Numbered from the stretch's first letter, positions 1-11,437 are shown. The stretch: DNA of 64,000 bases from Cordilura impudica (GCA_963682025.1 CAVMKG010000306.1:93501-157500), one strand, 5' to 3'. Program-made: numbers and translations. The notes: a model not told the origin generated them from the letters alone.

Positions 1-174
1 TCATATGGATAAAAAAAGTGACAGTACATATGTAAAAAACACTTCGTGTAATAGCACCTTAAGTAAGTTTGTAAATAAAAAGAATATTAAAATATAATAA
101 ATGTAAACATAATTGATTTTAGAAAAATGTCCGATTCGTTTTTCGATGATGCTGAAAACACATCAAAGAAATAC

Positions 175-348
175 AGAAAACAAAGGTTTTACTCAAGTTA
201 GTTGAGAGACGAGAAGCTAATGGGATAGAACAGGTCAAAGATGACGACTTTAAATACAGATGCAAGGCTTGTGAAAAAATATTAAATTGCGATAAATCAG
301 ATCTAAGTATACATGCTAATAACCAATGTCTTAAAAAAAATATCTTTT
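175..348 (+). pseudogene. Zinc-finger fragment, probably transposase N-terminus
   Basis: One frame reads about 55 residues with a compact C-x2-C motif (CKACEKILNC) followed by a histidine and a third cysteine (SIHANNQC), then a stop. The spacing resembles the BED/C2HC fingers at the start of hAT-type transposases. A possible start ATG at 127 lies in a different frame, so the fragment is frameshifted. No transposase core follows. It faces away from the hAT relic at 3490-4975 and need not belong to it. Function is inferred from the motif alone. Confidence 0.35.
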
Positions 349-349
349 A

Positions 350-830
350 AAACCAACAACCAAAATTCTGTTTACGTTATAAGATCCCATTGGCAAGCCA
401 TTTTAATTAATTGTGTAAATTTTAAATGCACATCTAGCCATATAAAAGATGAATTATACAGAAGAGTAAAAATATTTTTTTTATAATATCTGTTGATTTT
501 TTATATTGTTTTTATGTAATTCTAATGATATTCTTATCTTATTTTCGTTTTTATGTTATTTTTGCATTATTGAAATTGAAAATTAACAAATTAAAAAAAA
601 ATTTTTTATTTGAAAAATTGAAAAAAGTAGTGTAGCGAAAAATGTAGATAGAAAAAATTGGGTGTAGGGAAAAAAAGGGATTTTTTTGTCATTAGCGTAG
701 AGATTTCTGTAAAAATCTCCTGGCATCACTGGTACATATTAAAAAACAATGTAAGATTTCACAAAACAATGCGACGTATATCTGCTTTGTTCAAAAGCTT
801 TCATAAGACTAAATGAAATTGTTACTTATG
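350..830. other. AT-rich DNA, nothing recognised
   Basis: Homopolymer-rich sequence without a sustained reading frame, terminal repeat or RNA-like motif that I can support. Confidence 0.5.
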
Positions 831-1409
831 CATGAAACACATAGACGACAGAGGCTACACAAACACATGGATACAAATGCTACTGGCTACTATTGTAGTC
901 GTGTAGTCAACTACTTAATTTTTTTGAAAATGACAAGAACATATAACAACAATATAAACAGCTGTTTTTATACAAAATCATTTTTATTTCAGTAGTGCCA
1001 ATTATATATTTTTTTTAACTTTATTAAAATAGAAAAACATGTATGATTCTATATAAAATTGTCTTAAATATATTACTTATTTATAATGCACTATTATAAC
1101 GTAAAAAAAAATAAATAAATTTACTTATTAATAGAATTATTATAGCATTTCATTTTGCGATTAATTTTTTCAACAAAATAAAATATTTCATAGCACTAAT
1201 ATCTTTTACATATTTTGTTATATTGTCAACACTATTTTTATTTTGTAGCCAACAAAAACAGAAATTAACTTAAGTTGACTACAGCAGCAAAAGTGGTCAT
1301 GTAGTCGTGTAGCTGTGTTGGTGTCAAAATAATCGTTTTCATATAAACGTGTGTATTTTATTTTTGACAGGCTGTAGTCGTGTAGCCGCTGTCGTCTATG
1401 TGTTTCATG
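831..1409. mobile_element. Short TIR element (MITE-like), 579 bp
   Basis: The first 30 bases (starting CATGAAACACATAGACGACA) return as the inverted complement at 1380-1409 with a single mismatch. A subterminal motif GTAGTCGTGTAG occurs near the left end (about 896) and twice near the right end (about 1303 and 1374). The interior is AT-rich and non-coding; the small frame at 813-995 is an artefact of the terminal repeat. No clear target-site duplication flanks the repeats as drawn, so superfamily is open. Confidence 0.65.
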
Positions 1410-2060
1410 AGAGAGTTCGGCTAACTGGTGCCATTATGTATATGTGTGTGTAAACAAAAATATACGATATCCCAGTAATCATTTCGAAGATTGTTTTAAC
1501 AAAAATCATCTTACTGTGTCATCTTCGAGCACTTTTGATGATTAAAAACTGATTAATCACATGCGGTATTAGAAAAAGATTAAGAAATGATTTTTGCTTG
1601 CGCTTAAAAAGTGATTTATAGAAAAATGACATTAAATATGACTCAAAAATAAGTCGAAATTAATCAGAAAATTGGATAAAAAAGTTCTCAAGATGAGTCG
1701 GGGGTAAGGTAATATTTCCTCCCCACAAAAGAATATTTTGTGATCAGCAGAAGAGCGCATTTATGACTGTTTTAATAGCACAGAGGAGTCAAAAAAGACT
1801 CCACATGATCACTTATTGCATAAATTGTTTACTGGGATTTTATTCACTATCTGTAGAAACAGTTTTTTAAGTAAAACAAATCTGCACACAATTTCAATTC
1901 TATTTCGTTCACAATGATACGATCACTTTGTTTACTAGGTAGTAGTAAAATAAGAAAATAGTATTATAATATAGCGTAATGATGAATTGTACTTCTCAAT
2001 TAGTTTATTTTTAATGTGTCATAAGAAGTTCGGTTTGTGCTAAGAAATGAATGAATATAT
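1410..2060. other. No recognisable feature
   Basis: AT-rich DNA with no supported gene, repeat boundary or RNA. Around 2015-2045 there is weak similarity to the first stem-loops of U1 snRNA, which could be the eroded 5' part of the first pseudogene that follows. Confidence 0.4.
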
Positions 2061-2172
2061 GCTTCCCAGGGCGAAGCTTAATCATTGCACTTTGATTGAG
2101 TTGAGCCTGCAACTATTCCTGATGTGGTAGCTCGTGCCTACAATTTTTGGTGGTTGGGAATGGCGTTTGTGC
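2061..2172 (+). pseudogene. U1 snRNA pseudogene, copy 1 (5'-truncated)
   Basis: The segment follows the 3' two thirds of insect U1 snRNA: a GCTTAATCATTGCAC block (stem-loop III region), TGAGTTGA, CTATTCCTGATG, then an intact Sm-site-like AATTTTTGG at 2141-2149 and the terminal stem-loop GGGAATGGCGTT. The 5' end that pairs with 5' splice sites (ACTTACCTG) is absent, so it cannot be a working U1. It sits about 131 bp before a second, similar copy in the same orientation. Identification rests on recall of the U1 consensus. Confidence 0.7.
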
Positions 2173-2180
2173 AAAGGAAA

Positions 2181-2315
2181 GCATGAACACTTGTTTCCCA
2201 GAGCGAGGCTTAATCATTGCACTTTGATTGAGCTGAGCTCCGCGATTATTCCTAATGCGGAATAAATCGTCCATTAAATTCTCGGTAGTCCGGGAATGGC
2301 GTTTGCCTGCGCCAA
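2181..2315 (+). pseudogene. U1 snRNA pseudogene, copy 2
   Basis: Second tandem copy. It keeps GAGCGAGGCTTAATCATTGC, TGAGCTGAGC, GCGATTATTCCTAATG and the final GGGAATGGCGTTTGCCTGCG block, which is closer to functional U1 than copy 1 over most of its length. Its Sm site, however, is degenerate (AAATTCTCGG instead of AATTTTTGG), and the 5' splice-site recognition end is missing. A remnant of the second stem-loop may begin at about 2181 (GCATGAACAC). Confidence 0.7.
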
Positions 2316-2749
2316 ACATTAAATAATAAATTTTAAAAATGTATTATAATTAAATATTATTGACATTATATTATTATCATCTGAGAAAAAAAATTTTTTT
2401 TTAAACACCAATTTTTAACAGGGTAGAATTTTATGGTTTCAATACTACTTTTGAATGCAAGTATGTACTAAAAGTAGAACCCTTAAAATCATACTATTTT
2501 TTGCAACCCTAAAAATTGCATTATTTTGTATAAATAAAATAATTTATATTTTATTATTTTTAATATCGAAATACATATACAGAATATATGAATGTTATTT
2601 ATAGTATTTTGATATTTGCAACAGTAGTCTGTATGTATCAATTTGTAATAATTTGTGATCTTATAAAAATCGCAGAATATTGATATTGATTTTATATAGT
2701 TTCTTTTATTAATTAATTAACTTAAATATTACACCATAAAATGTTGATA
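2316..2749. other. No recognisable feature
   Basis: AT-rich spacer between the U1 pseudogenes and the 3-kb element fragment; nothing supported. Confidence 0.4.
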
Positions 2750-3358
2750 TTGGTGAAATTTTATATTAGTACCACAACGGCCATAAAAACAACAAGTACA
2801 GCTGTGACAAAATACAAAATTTAGAATAACAATATCAAAACATCATATTTTTTTTACCTTTTCATTGATTTCTCGGCACCTATGAAACCTATTGTCACGA
2901 TTTAAAAAACAGAAACCTTCTCGTGATGTTGTTGTATCATTCTCACTAACAACAAGCGCCCTAGCTGTCCAATTGAGAACGTTATCGTGACAAGAACAAC
3001 ATAGTCAAATCATATTTTTTCAAGACTTTTTTTACTCCATCGTTCAATTCTCGGGACCAGATAAACCGATTTGGACGGTTTTAAATAGCAAACTTTTCAG
3101 GATGTTACTGAATCATTTTTTATACCAACGATCAACCTAGTTGCCCGATTGAAGCCGTCATCGTGATTTCCACAGACGGACAGACGGACAGACGGACAGC
3201 CGGACAGACGGACAGACGGACATCGCTATATCAACTCCGCTTGTTATAAGGATTACAAATATATATATTTTATGGGGTCCAGATTTTTTTTTCTAATTAT
3301 TACAAACGGAATGACAAACTTATATATACCCTCTGCACACTGGAGTGGAGGGTATAAA
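2750..3358 (+). mobile_element. 3-kb element, 3'-terminal fragment (copy 0)
   Basis: Matches the last 600 bp of the 3-kb element at 13833-16822, with the same order: the CCACAACGGCC / AACAAGTACAGC block, CTCGGGACC, GCCCGATTGAAGCCGTCATC, a GACGGACA microsatellite, ATCGCTATATCAACTCCGCT, TATTTTATGGGG, and the end GGAGTGGAGGGTATAAAA. Its 5' part is missing. The GTCY microsatellite next to a conserved core is the architecture known from dipteran mini-me/DINE-1 elements. Confidence 0.75.
3172..3223. repeat. GACA/GACG tetranucleotide microsatellite
   Basis: A run of GACGGACA-type tetranucleotides inside the element end. The same position in copies at 16673 and 43260 carries only two or three units, so this copy is expanded. 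Confidence 0.8.
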
Positions 3359-3489
3359 AAAAACTAAAAACATAAAAATTACAGTAAAACTTAAAAAAAC
3401 AAAATCGTAACAATTACAATTCAGTCGCTGTCAAATAATGTAATCATCTTACAAGTAATTTCCATCGTAGTAATGTTTTATGTTAATTC

Positions 3490-4975
3490 TTCCACATATA
3501 TGTTGTAACAGCCTTAACTAGTTCTGTTCCTTTGGGCGTTAATAAAAAAATGTTGAAAGTTGTTACCATTTTCATCAAAATTTTGTCTTATTAATAATTC
3601 AGCCTTAATAAGGTTAAATGACATTCTGTTCCTTTCTTTAGAATATAAATTGTTTAATATACTAAACGTTCTTTCGCAGAAAGCGTTACTGATTGGAAAT
3701 ATTTTTATCACATTTTTTGAAAAAGTGAGATCATATTTTGTAAATCGGAATTGTTTGGCAATTGATCAAGCACTTCTCGAAGACAGCAATAATCTATATA
3801 TAACATGTCATTGTCTATATAATTGGATATCTGTAAAATTTTTGGAAGCTCCGATAATGTATCCCATCATAAAAGAGATTGTTAATGATTTAAAACTGAT
3901 ATTTGTCTGTAAATTGATTCGTCTCCGAAATCATATCGTTGCTCCAAGTATGAAATAGCATTTGTTAAAAATTGATTTGCTTCAAATTTGAATGTTTGAA
4001 TATCATTATTTGAAATTTTTTTTAAAGTAACCAAAATTTTACTTCTATAAAAACCTTCTTTTCTTCGGCTTTGAAGATTATTCATAAGTTTACTCATTAT
4101 GCTGTGAAGTTCCACTATTGTTTAAGAATCATTTACATTATTAATGAAATACAAATATGCCTCTGATAATCCTTCAGAAGTGCGTTCTTCATCCTCATTA
4201 TTTAGTTCAGTATCTCAAATTCCATATGGTACAAATTCTCAGATAACTTTTCTGCAATTGTTTTTTCCTTTTTGCAATAAGTACTTTTCAACTGCAGGCC
4301 AAGAATGTAATAATCGGTCAATTACGGGAAAGAGGGAAAGCCATCGTGTGGGAACATGCCGAAGTAGACGTTTGTATTCGAAGCATGCAAACTCAAAGCA
4401 TTCCTTTAACTTTTTGTCTGACAAAGCTGATGAGCTAAATTCATTGAAAGTTTTAATCACAATGTTTTCAATATTAAAATATAAAGTATTTAAAGCACTT
4501 TTGATGCAGTTGTTTATTACATGGCATTTGCAGTTTGTCTTTCTAATATTCTTGTTTACATATTTAAGTTCTTTAAACACGGAATTATGAACACCGTAAT
4601 TAACTGCCGCGTCATCAGCATTGTATGCTGTTATTTGCTGAATGTTAAGGTTATTTTCCTTGGCTATTCTTACGATATTGCCAAAAATGTCTTTAGAAGA
4701 ATCATTTGGGTCTGCATAAAAATCCAAATTTTCTGATGTATTCCGGTTTCAACATCGAAATATTGAAAGGCATATGCATAAATTTTCAATATTTCATGCG
4801 TCGCTGCTTACTGAAAAGAAAAAAATGTTCTTTTAATGCATAATCTGTTTTTTCTTGTGCGAATGTTGCCAATACGTTTCGTGTAATAGCTGCTGCTTTA
4901 GTACGACCACAACTTATTTTGTTAGCAATTTTACTGTCGCAAGTGTTGGTACTTTTTAAGTCAACAATTAAAATG
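3490..4975 (-). pseudogene. hAT-superfamily transposase, decayed
   Basis: Reading leftward, frame-shifted pieces follow the order of a hAT transposase of the ZBED/KIAA1586-like group. An N-proximal piece (SCGRTKAAAITRNVLATFAQ, about 4930-4850) is followed by a 162-residue stretch (4727-4239) with NADDAAVNYG, CHVINNCIKSA and RWLSLFPVIDRLL. Then comes a helical piece (4115-3882), and a C-terminal block (3711-3514) with NAFCERTFSILNNL.SKERNRMS, the hAT dimerisation signature. The BED finger is not found next to it. At least four frame breaks make it non-functional. Terminal inverted repeats and an 8-bp duplication were not located. Confidence 0.8.
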
Positions 4976-6220
4976 AATTACGGGTATTGGGAAAAAAAAT
5001 ATAAGAATCAATGTTGGGGTTTGGGGGTTAATCAATTGATGATACATTTTTTAATATTACATTTTGTAAATTTTAAAAATTAAAAATTAACTTTAAAACG
5101 TGTACAAGTGTTTTATCTTAACAAAATATATTTTATCTTGACACTTGACAAGACCTAAAAAATCTTGACAATCAAGCTCATTCCAGGCCATGTGGTAACC
5201 CTACCTATGAGTGATATTTTTTAAAATAAATCAAATATACATCAGTGCGTCTGATACTATTTTTTACATGGACATATTAACAAAAAATAATAATTTAAGC
5301 CTTACTTACAATTTTGGTTAGAGTTCGCCAAACACTTTGAACATTTTATTATACTGGCCTAGTACTTTTTATCCTGACTAGGAATTTTCACCATTCAGAC
5401 AATAGCACATTTAACTCAAATTTGGCTATTCGATTAATTATATTCACCAAATTATCAGACACCACATTGTATTATTATTTCCCTATAAACCAGGTTTTGA
5501 AAAAATCTAACAAGTTCTATATTTTTATTCAAGTTGTGTTTCTAAATATTCCTAGAACCAGTAAATGACCTCTTTACCAGTTTTAAATGGTATAGTTAAT
5601 CAAATGGAAGATTTTGAAAAAGATTGACCAGAAGCTCATAATAAAATTATAGCAGACATTTACAATTTCCATATAAATAGCACCAATTGAAATTTCCTTT
5701 AGGTTCTAAATGCTATTTTAAAAGTTATTTAAAGGTAAAGTTTATAGTTGTTGTTTTTTTTTTTTTTTTTTTTGGGAAAAATAGAGTTATTGCTTAGCAT
5801 CACTTAAATATTTAATGCTTGTCTATGACAACCGCATTGCGATTTTAGTTTTCTAAAACAACATTTTCTTTTTTCTGCATTAATCTACAAACATTTTATT
5901 AGTGTTAAATAATGAAGCTACACAAAAAAAAAACCCACTTCTAATAAAAGTTTTGTGCTTTTCAACATGTATAAATAAATATGTACTGTACGTAAATATG
6001 TACTGTACAGTCAAGTAAACATTCCGGTTATCTACCTCTATTAACACTACCACTGTTGCAAACAGCAACTAAACCTAACGGATAAATTTTTCTTTAATAA
6101 ATTCTCTACATGAATAAATGGTGCTATATGAATATATGGGTTTGTATGCGAGTGTTTCATTAAAAATGCAGCAACAACAACAAAAATACTAAAAATAGAA
6201 CAACAATTTTCTTTTTTTTT
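4976..6220. other. Non-coding AT-rich DNA with one dispersed repeat (H)
   Basis: About 5325-5400 carries repeat H (TACTGGCCTAGTACTTT...GGAATTTTCACC), also seen at 7045-7125 and 55030-55110 and inverted at about 6700-6740. A T17-18 run lies at about 5754-5773. Nothing else is supported. Confidence 0.5.
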
Positions 6221-6349
6221 AACGAAGACTACGACTACGATTCGACTGGAGTTTTTGTTTCTTTTTTTTCACTATTGAAACGCTGACGATTATTATGATT
6301 ACGAGAGGATACCATACGAGAATAACATTCTTTGTGCATACATAAACAC

Positions 6350-6363
6350 ACGCACACACATAC

Positions 6364-6410
<47 letters not shown>
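6350..6410. repeat. Compound (CA)n/(TA)n microsatellite
   Basis: Alternating CACACA and TATATA tracts. Three overlapping minus-strand frames of Tyr/Ile/Cys composition here are produced by the repeat and are not genes. Confidence 0.9.
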
Positions 6411-6411
<1 letters not shown>

Positions 6412-7544
6412 GTAAGTGCCAATGGGCCAAAGCCAGCCAGTCAAGCCAAGCCAAACCAAGCTGAAAGCCAAATAATAACGTCAATGTCCTTGGAAAAATC
6501 TAACACTATAAAAGTATCCAAAACAGAGCTTACAAAGACTGTTTTCTATTTCGAATAAATTTCTTTCCAAATCGAATACTTTGACTTAACATTCTTTGTC
6601 CTCCAGCAGAGTGTTTTATTTTTATTTATAAAAAGAAATAATCTTTAATTAAAGGAATTATTTCCTGATACTGTACAGCAGCCATTCTGTAGGGGGTGTG
6701 AGAAATTCCAAGTCGTGGTGAAAGTATTAGCTCAGATATTAAAACCTCTAAAGCATTTAGCGTCCTCAGACCTATTGACCTTATATAGATGTTTGATTTC
6801 TTAGTTTTTCAGCTGTAACTCTATAGCCATTGCTGATTTCTCATTTCATTGCTCATCTAATGAAATCTTCAAAAAACTTAAGTCTTTTCCCCTTTTATCA
6901 ATCCTTTTAACAACATAACATATTCAGGGCGTATGATTATTATTTATTAGTAGAATATAAAAGATGCATACGTATGATTTATAGCTGAGAAACAAAGCAA
7001 ACAAGGAAAAAATATAAAGCGTCATAAGAAAGTTAGGCTGAGAAGGTCAAACCTTTTGAAAATTTTACTATACTGGCCTGGCACTTTCACCCTGAATTGG
7101 AATTTCTCACCTCCTAGACAATGACTCCGAAAATGTTCAACAGAGTAATAAATTTTAAACCTCTGGCATAAAGATTTCACTTCAAAATAATAAATGGTTT
7201 ACTTAAGTCTCTTAGAAGTAAGTGCGTGAAAGACTTAAATCAGATTTAATATTTCATCAGATATTTCATCCTATTAAATGTTCCATTTATTCTACAGAAA
7301 TTCGTTTAACACATAATAAAAAGACTAGATTTAAAAATATAATGGCTAGATTTTTTAAAATGATGTTTAAAATTTAAAAAGATACTTAATAAAAATGTAG
7401 ACATTTTCGCATTTTTTTTAGTTGACAGAAGTTATTAATGCAAAGGGTATAATTACAAACAACTACAATCACATTTTTATTTCTTTGTTTATTAGCGATG
7501 CATGCATATTTTTTTTTTGCCCTTAATAGAAAATGTGCTCAAGC
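6411..7544. other. Non-coding DNA with repeat H copies
   Basis: Repeat H is inverted at about 6700-6740 and direct at about 7045-7125. Otherwise AT-rich with no supported gene. Confidence 0.45.
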
Positions 7545-8275
7545 TATCGGTCGTACCCGCTAGAAATATGCGAATAGCAAAAAAACTGAGAAATACAAAG
7601 TTTGGGGCGAATCAAAAATCATTAAATATTTTTTTCAACTTTGAGAAATTGACAAAAGCCATAATTTTTTTTGTCTCTCTACTTATAAGTAATCAAATAT
7701 GAAGTATTGTTTTATTACCACGTTGCTAACCTATAGCGCATTGAGACCGAAAATGGGAAATTTTTTTGATAGCATTTTAAAAACTCCTTTTTCAAGTTTT
7801 AAAAAATTTTCTTAAACAACATTTAAAAAACTGGATCTGGAACTTCATGGTTTTGTTGAATACATGTGGCAGATTACCTGTGTAAACTTTTAAGTAAATC
7901 CCTAGGCCACAATTTTTTTGACAAGGATTTAATTTTTGCGGATTTCGAGAAAAATGGGATTTTTGTAAAATATTCTGTAAATGTACTCTTTCTAAATACT
8001 TTGTATCAAAAATTCATAAATTTTCTACTTTCAAATGTTATATTTTATCTTAATAGCTTAGGGTTTTGGAAAAAAATAATATGACCCCCCTTAACCCTTC
8101 TGGAGTTGGGGTCACATATGAATGATCCCAAGCTAATAAAAGACAATTTATTCAATTTATGTACAATTTATTGCTGTTATATTTTTGGATGCAACGCCTA
8201 AACCATAACAACCAAATGTGTAGAACTTCCGTTCCTAAAATTTTGGATAAGTCCGAGAACGTTAACCCATTATTT
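7545..8275 (+). repeat. Repeat D, left arm of a giant inverted repeat
   Basis: About 730 bp that reappear inverted at 8505-9425 and, in direct orientation, at 32700-33665. Landmarks in order: AACTGAGAAATACAAAGTTT, TATTGTTTTATTACCACG, GCGGATTTCGAGAAAAATGG, TTTCTAAATACTTTGTATC, TTAACCC...GGGGTCACATATG, AGCTAATAAAAGACAATTTA and GTGTAGAACTTCC...CCGAGAACGTTAACCCATT. It is non-coding; the unit's mobilisation mechanism is unknown. Confidence 0.75.
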
Positions 8276-8504
8276 GCTTTAATTTATATTCGCGAGCAAT
8301 AGGCAGATAATTGCGCCAAAAATATATCACAATGGATAATTTTGATCCCAGGAGCACTGAAGGGTTAAGTAAATAAAAATTACCAGAATTATTTTTCTTA
8401 AATTCTAAATAGTGGTTTCATCGAGTTTAATAGAAAAATTCGTTTTCGATAATTTTTATTTAAAAATATCTTAAAATCCAAAGCTGGCCTTGGCAAATAA
8501 TGAG

Positions 8505-9425
8505 TTAACGTTCTCGGATTTGTCCCAAATTTTAGGAATGGAAGTTTTACACATTTGGTTATTATATTTTAAGCGTGGCATCTAAAAATTCAACAGCACT
8601 TACAAATTACTTGACTTTTTGAATAAATTGTCTTTTATTAGCTTGGGGTCATATGTGACCCCAATTCCATAAGGTTAATGGGTCATAATTTTTTTTTCAA
8701 AACCCTAGGCTATTGAGATAAAATATAACATTTAAAAGTAGGAAAGTCATGAATTTGTGATACAAAGTATTTAGAAAGAGTACAATTACAGAATATTTTA
8801 CTAAAATCCCATTTTTCTCGAAATCCGCAAAAATAAAAACCTTGTCAAAATAATACTGGCACAGGGATTTACTTAAAAATTCACACAGTTAATCTGTAGC
8901 ATGTATTTAACAAAACCATAAAGTCTCAGATCCAGTTTTTTTAAATTCTGTTTAAGAAAATTTTTTAAAACTTGAAAAAGGAGTTTTCAAAATTTTATCA
9001 AAAAATTTCCCATTTTCAGTCTCAATGCGCAATAAGTTAAGAACGTGATAAAACAATACTTTATATCTGATTTTTTATAGGTATAGAGACCAAAAAAAAT
9101 TTATGGCATTAACCAATTTCTCAAAGTTGAAAGAAAATGCCATCAAATTTCATGAGCTAGTTTTTTTTTTAGCACAAAAGTGGTCTGGGGCATTTGCTAT
9201 TTCTTGGCGAGGTTTTATTCGATTTTGAATTTTTATAGTTTTTTGAATAGATAATTAAAAAGTGATACCGATTCTTACAACAACTTGTCGAAACATTAAC
9301 ATTTTTTGAATAGATAATTTAATAGTGATCCCGATTCTTACAATAACTTGTCGAAAAAATTAAGCTATAGAATGAAATTTTCGTAAAATCTCAAAAAAGT
9401 CATATTTTCTCCATATAAACACACT
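8505..9425 (-). repeat. Repeat D, right arm (inverted, longer)
   Basis: Same landmarks as the left arm in reverse order, starting with GTTAACGTTCTCGG. It extends about 290 bp further, ending near CTCCATATAAACACACTTGAAG, a part the left arm lacks but the copy at 32700-33665 has. It contains an 18-bp perfect palindrome (GGGGTCATATGTGACCCC) at 8645-8662. The spacer between arms is about 230 bp, so a single strand could form a very long hairpin. Confidence 0.75.
9240..9362. repeat. Two-copy direct repeat of about 65 bp within repeat D
   Basis: TTTTTGAATAGATAATTwAA.AGTGAT.CCGATTCTTACAA.AACTTGTCGAAA occurs twice in a row with few differences, a local tandem duplication absent from the copy at 32.9 kb. 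Confidence 0.7.
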
Positions 9426-9598
9426 TGAAGTTTTCAATCGATATCCGGCGCAACTTTTCTTTATCCGATTGTCCCCAAACTTGACATTTATTAGGTTTAT
9501 ATGAAAAGATAACAAACTGGACCCCGCCTATCCCCAAAATCGCATTTTCATTTCTTAAGGACCACTCGGATATATATCTATATATCGTTAAGAAGTCT

Positions 9599-9970
9599 TT
9601 ATTTTTCAGTGAGCTTGAGAGCGTCAACGTGTGTAATGTCAAATAAATTGTTTAAATTTTTCTTAAAGTTATTTTCTTTTTTGCGATGACTCGGGAATGG
9701 AGATTTACACACTTTTTGGACTGTTCTCCACTCTTCATAAAGTTTAATGACTTTTGCTTTTGGGATTCTAGATTTTTCCCAAAAAGGCAATATTTCATCC
9801 AACACCAATTTTGCACTTTCTTTAGCTGTTTTATTTTCACAACGTACATTATAAAAGATAATGAAGCAATTGTTGTTTTAATGGCATTTTCACACCAACA
9901 ATTTTGGGTTCACATTTACCAATCAAGAAAACATTTGTGTCAGCAGATCGAAGCCGTTTCAACGATGAAT
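9599..9970 (-). pseudogene. Fragment of an uncharacterised arthropod protein family
   Basis: The frame reads through TAKESAKLVLDEILPFWEKS and then an IKLYEEWRTVQK segment to NNLFDITHVDALKLTEK before a stop. An upstream piece in the same frame (SADTNVFLIGK) extends it to about 9960. I recall a widespread family of unnamed arthropod proteins with a FW.KARIP...LF.EW...DLFDIAHADAL layout, often present in many copies and next to repeats; that is recollection, not a search. It abuts repeat D, has no start that I can defend and looks truncated at both ends. Confidence 0.4.
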
Positions 9971-9989
9971 TTGTCTTCTGTGCCATAGA

Positions 9990-10640
9990 ATTACGAAAAT
10001 TAATAAATTATTTTATTTTACAATAAGCTAAACCTTTCTCAACAATATTCAAAATAGCAATGACAAAACTTTATATATTTATATCAACAGCAATGCTATG
10101 TGTTCAGTAGCAGAGCTGGAAATACAATACTTTCAGACAAATCTGTGGTCACAAGCATTAACTGCCTAATTCGAAAATCATGCTTTCGAGAAAAATAACT
10201 TTTTATATAAATGTAATGAGGCTTCATTACGACTTACGTCAGTATATTTTCATTAATAACTTTTTAAGAAGCAGTGTTAGAGAAAAGGGGAATTCAGATC
10301 AATATATAGCATTGTTAGTAGAATATAATAGCATACATAACTCATATCGTTCTTAAGTCGACTTAGGCAGTTATGGCTTGTGATCAAAGAAATATGCAGT
10401 TGTCATCAAAGCGCAGGAATTTTGAGGCCGTTTAAAATCAGCGACGAACAAGAAATTTTACCGTTTTTTCAATAATAGTTTTGGCATAAATATTACTAGC
10501 ATTTTTTAATTTTGTGTAAATATTATTGTCTTACTGTAATAGCAGAAACACCATATATTTTTGCAACTTAGAGCTAAATTAAAAATTATAATATAAATGT
10601 ATTTAATTCTGGTGGCATTGTATACTACACCGTTAATACA
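9990..10640. other. No recognisable feature
   Basis: AT-rich, no sustained frame and no repeat shared with the rest of the window that I could see. Confidence 0.4.
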
Positions 10641-10649
10641 ACCAATAAC

Positions 10650-10945
10650 AAATTTACAAGTTATCTTTGACCTCATTTTATATGAAATTTATGGAGTACA
10701 TCGTTATTTGCGTACGTCATTCCTGACCTGTTTCGTCTAGAAGCGCCAAATGCAACACCATACTGCTGCGAATTATGATAAACATTTTAAGCCTCAGTAA
10801 TATGGTCTGCTCGACCTATTGCAGATAGAAGAATGTTTTCAAAAGACAGACAGACGGACATTTCCAGATCGACTTCTGATTTTATAAGGATCTAGTTTAA
10901 TGACATTTATATATTCTACACAGTCGAGGAGCGTATAAAAATGCA
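10650..10945 (+). mobile_element. DINE-1/mini-me-like repeat, third subtype
   Basis: Has the same plan as the end of the 3-kb element but a different sequence: AGACAGACAGACGGACAT microsatellite (about 10845-10862), a TCGACTTCTGATTTTATAAGGAT core, then CAGTCGAGGAGCGTATAAAA. The shared layout (GTCY repeat, core, short terminal hairpin, TATAAAA end) suggests a related element family; the 5' limit is uncertain. Confidence 0.5.
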
Positions 10946-11437
10946 TTGCACTGTAAATAAATTTTCGAATTGTTGTAGTTATTGTAAGACACTAAATACT
11001 TGGATATAACAGAATAAATTCGATTCCTAAATTGTGGTCAAGGAATTCATGTGCCAAATACTAGTGAATTCAAGGCTTACATTAAAATTCAAGAATGAAT
11101 TCATTACAAACTCTGTGCTGCAATAACAAAACTTTATCATACAAACATTTTTAAATGTAGCGAAGACTCAAAATTCAAACGTTGGTACTTGAATCATAGG
11201 GGGACACCTATTTTGAAAATATAACAGAAAAAAGATGATATTCCAAACAATATGATTAAGGAAATCTTATCTGAAAATTGTATAATAAGCAACTGAGAAA
11301 CGGGATAAAATTTTCAGCTAAATTTTTATATAAAAGTACTTTATACGCCTTTATAAATAAATATGTTTACTTACTATTTCATCTTCCTTTTTATTTTTGT
11401 AAACGAACACATACACACACAGTTATTTAGCTTTAAA
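10946..11437. other. No recognisable feature
   Basis: AT-rich spacer; nothing supported. Confidence 0.4.

Noticed and set aside
3176..3223. Direct repeats with regular spacing as a CRISPR-like array
   Set aside because: A plain tetranucleotide microsatellite; no spacers, and the genome is eukaryotic.
6219..6484. Three overlapping frames with Tyr/Ile repeats
   Set aside because: Translation of a CA/TA microsatellite in different frames.
8095..8364. A 270-bp piggyBac MITE between TTAA at 8091 and TTAA at 8365
   Set aside because: The sequence inside the left border also exists, with its outer flank, in the other two copies of repeat D, so the left TTAACCC is part of D and not a separate insertion edge.
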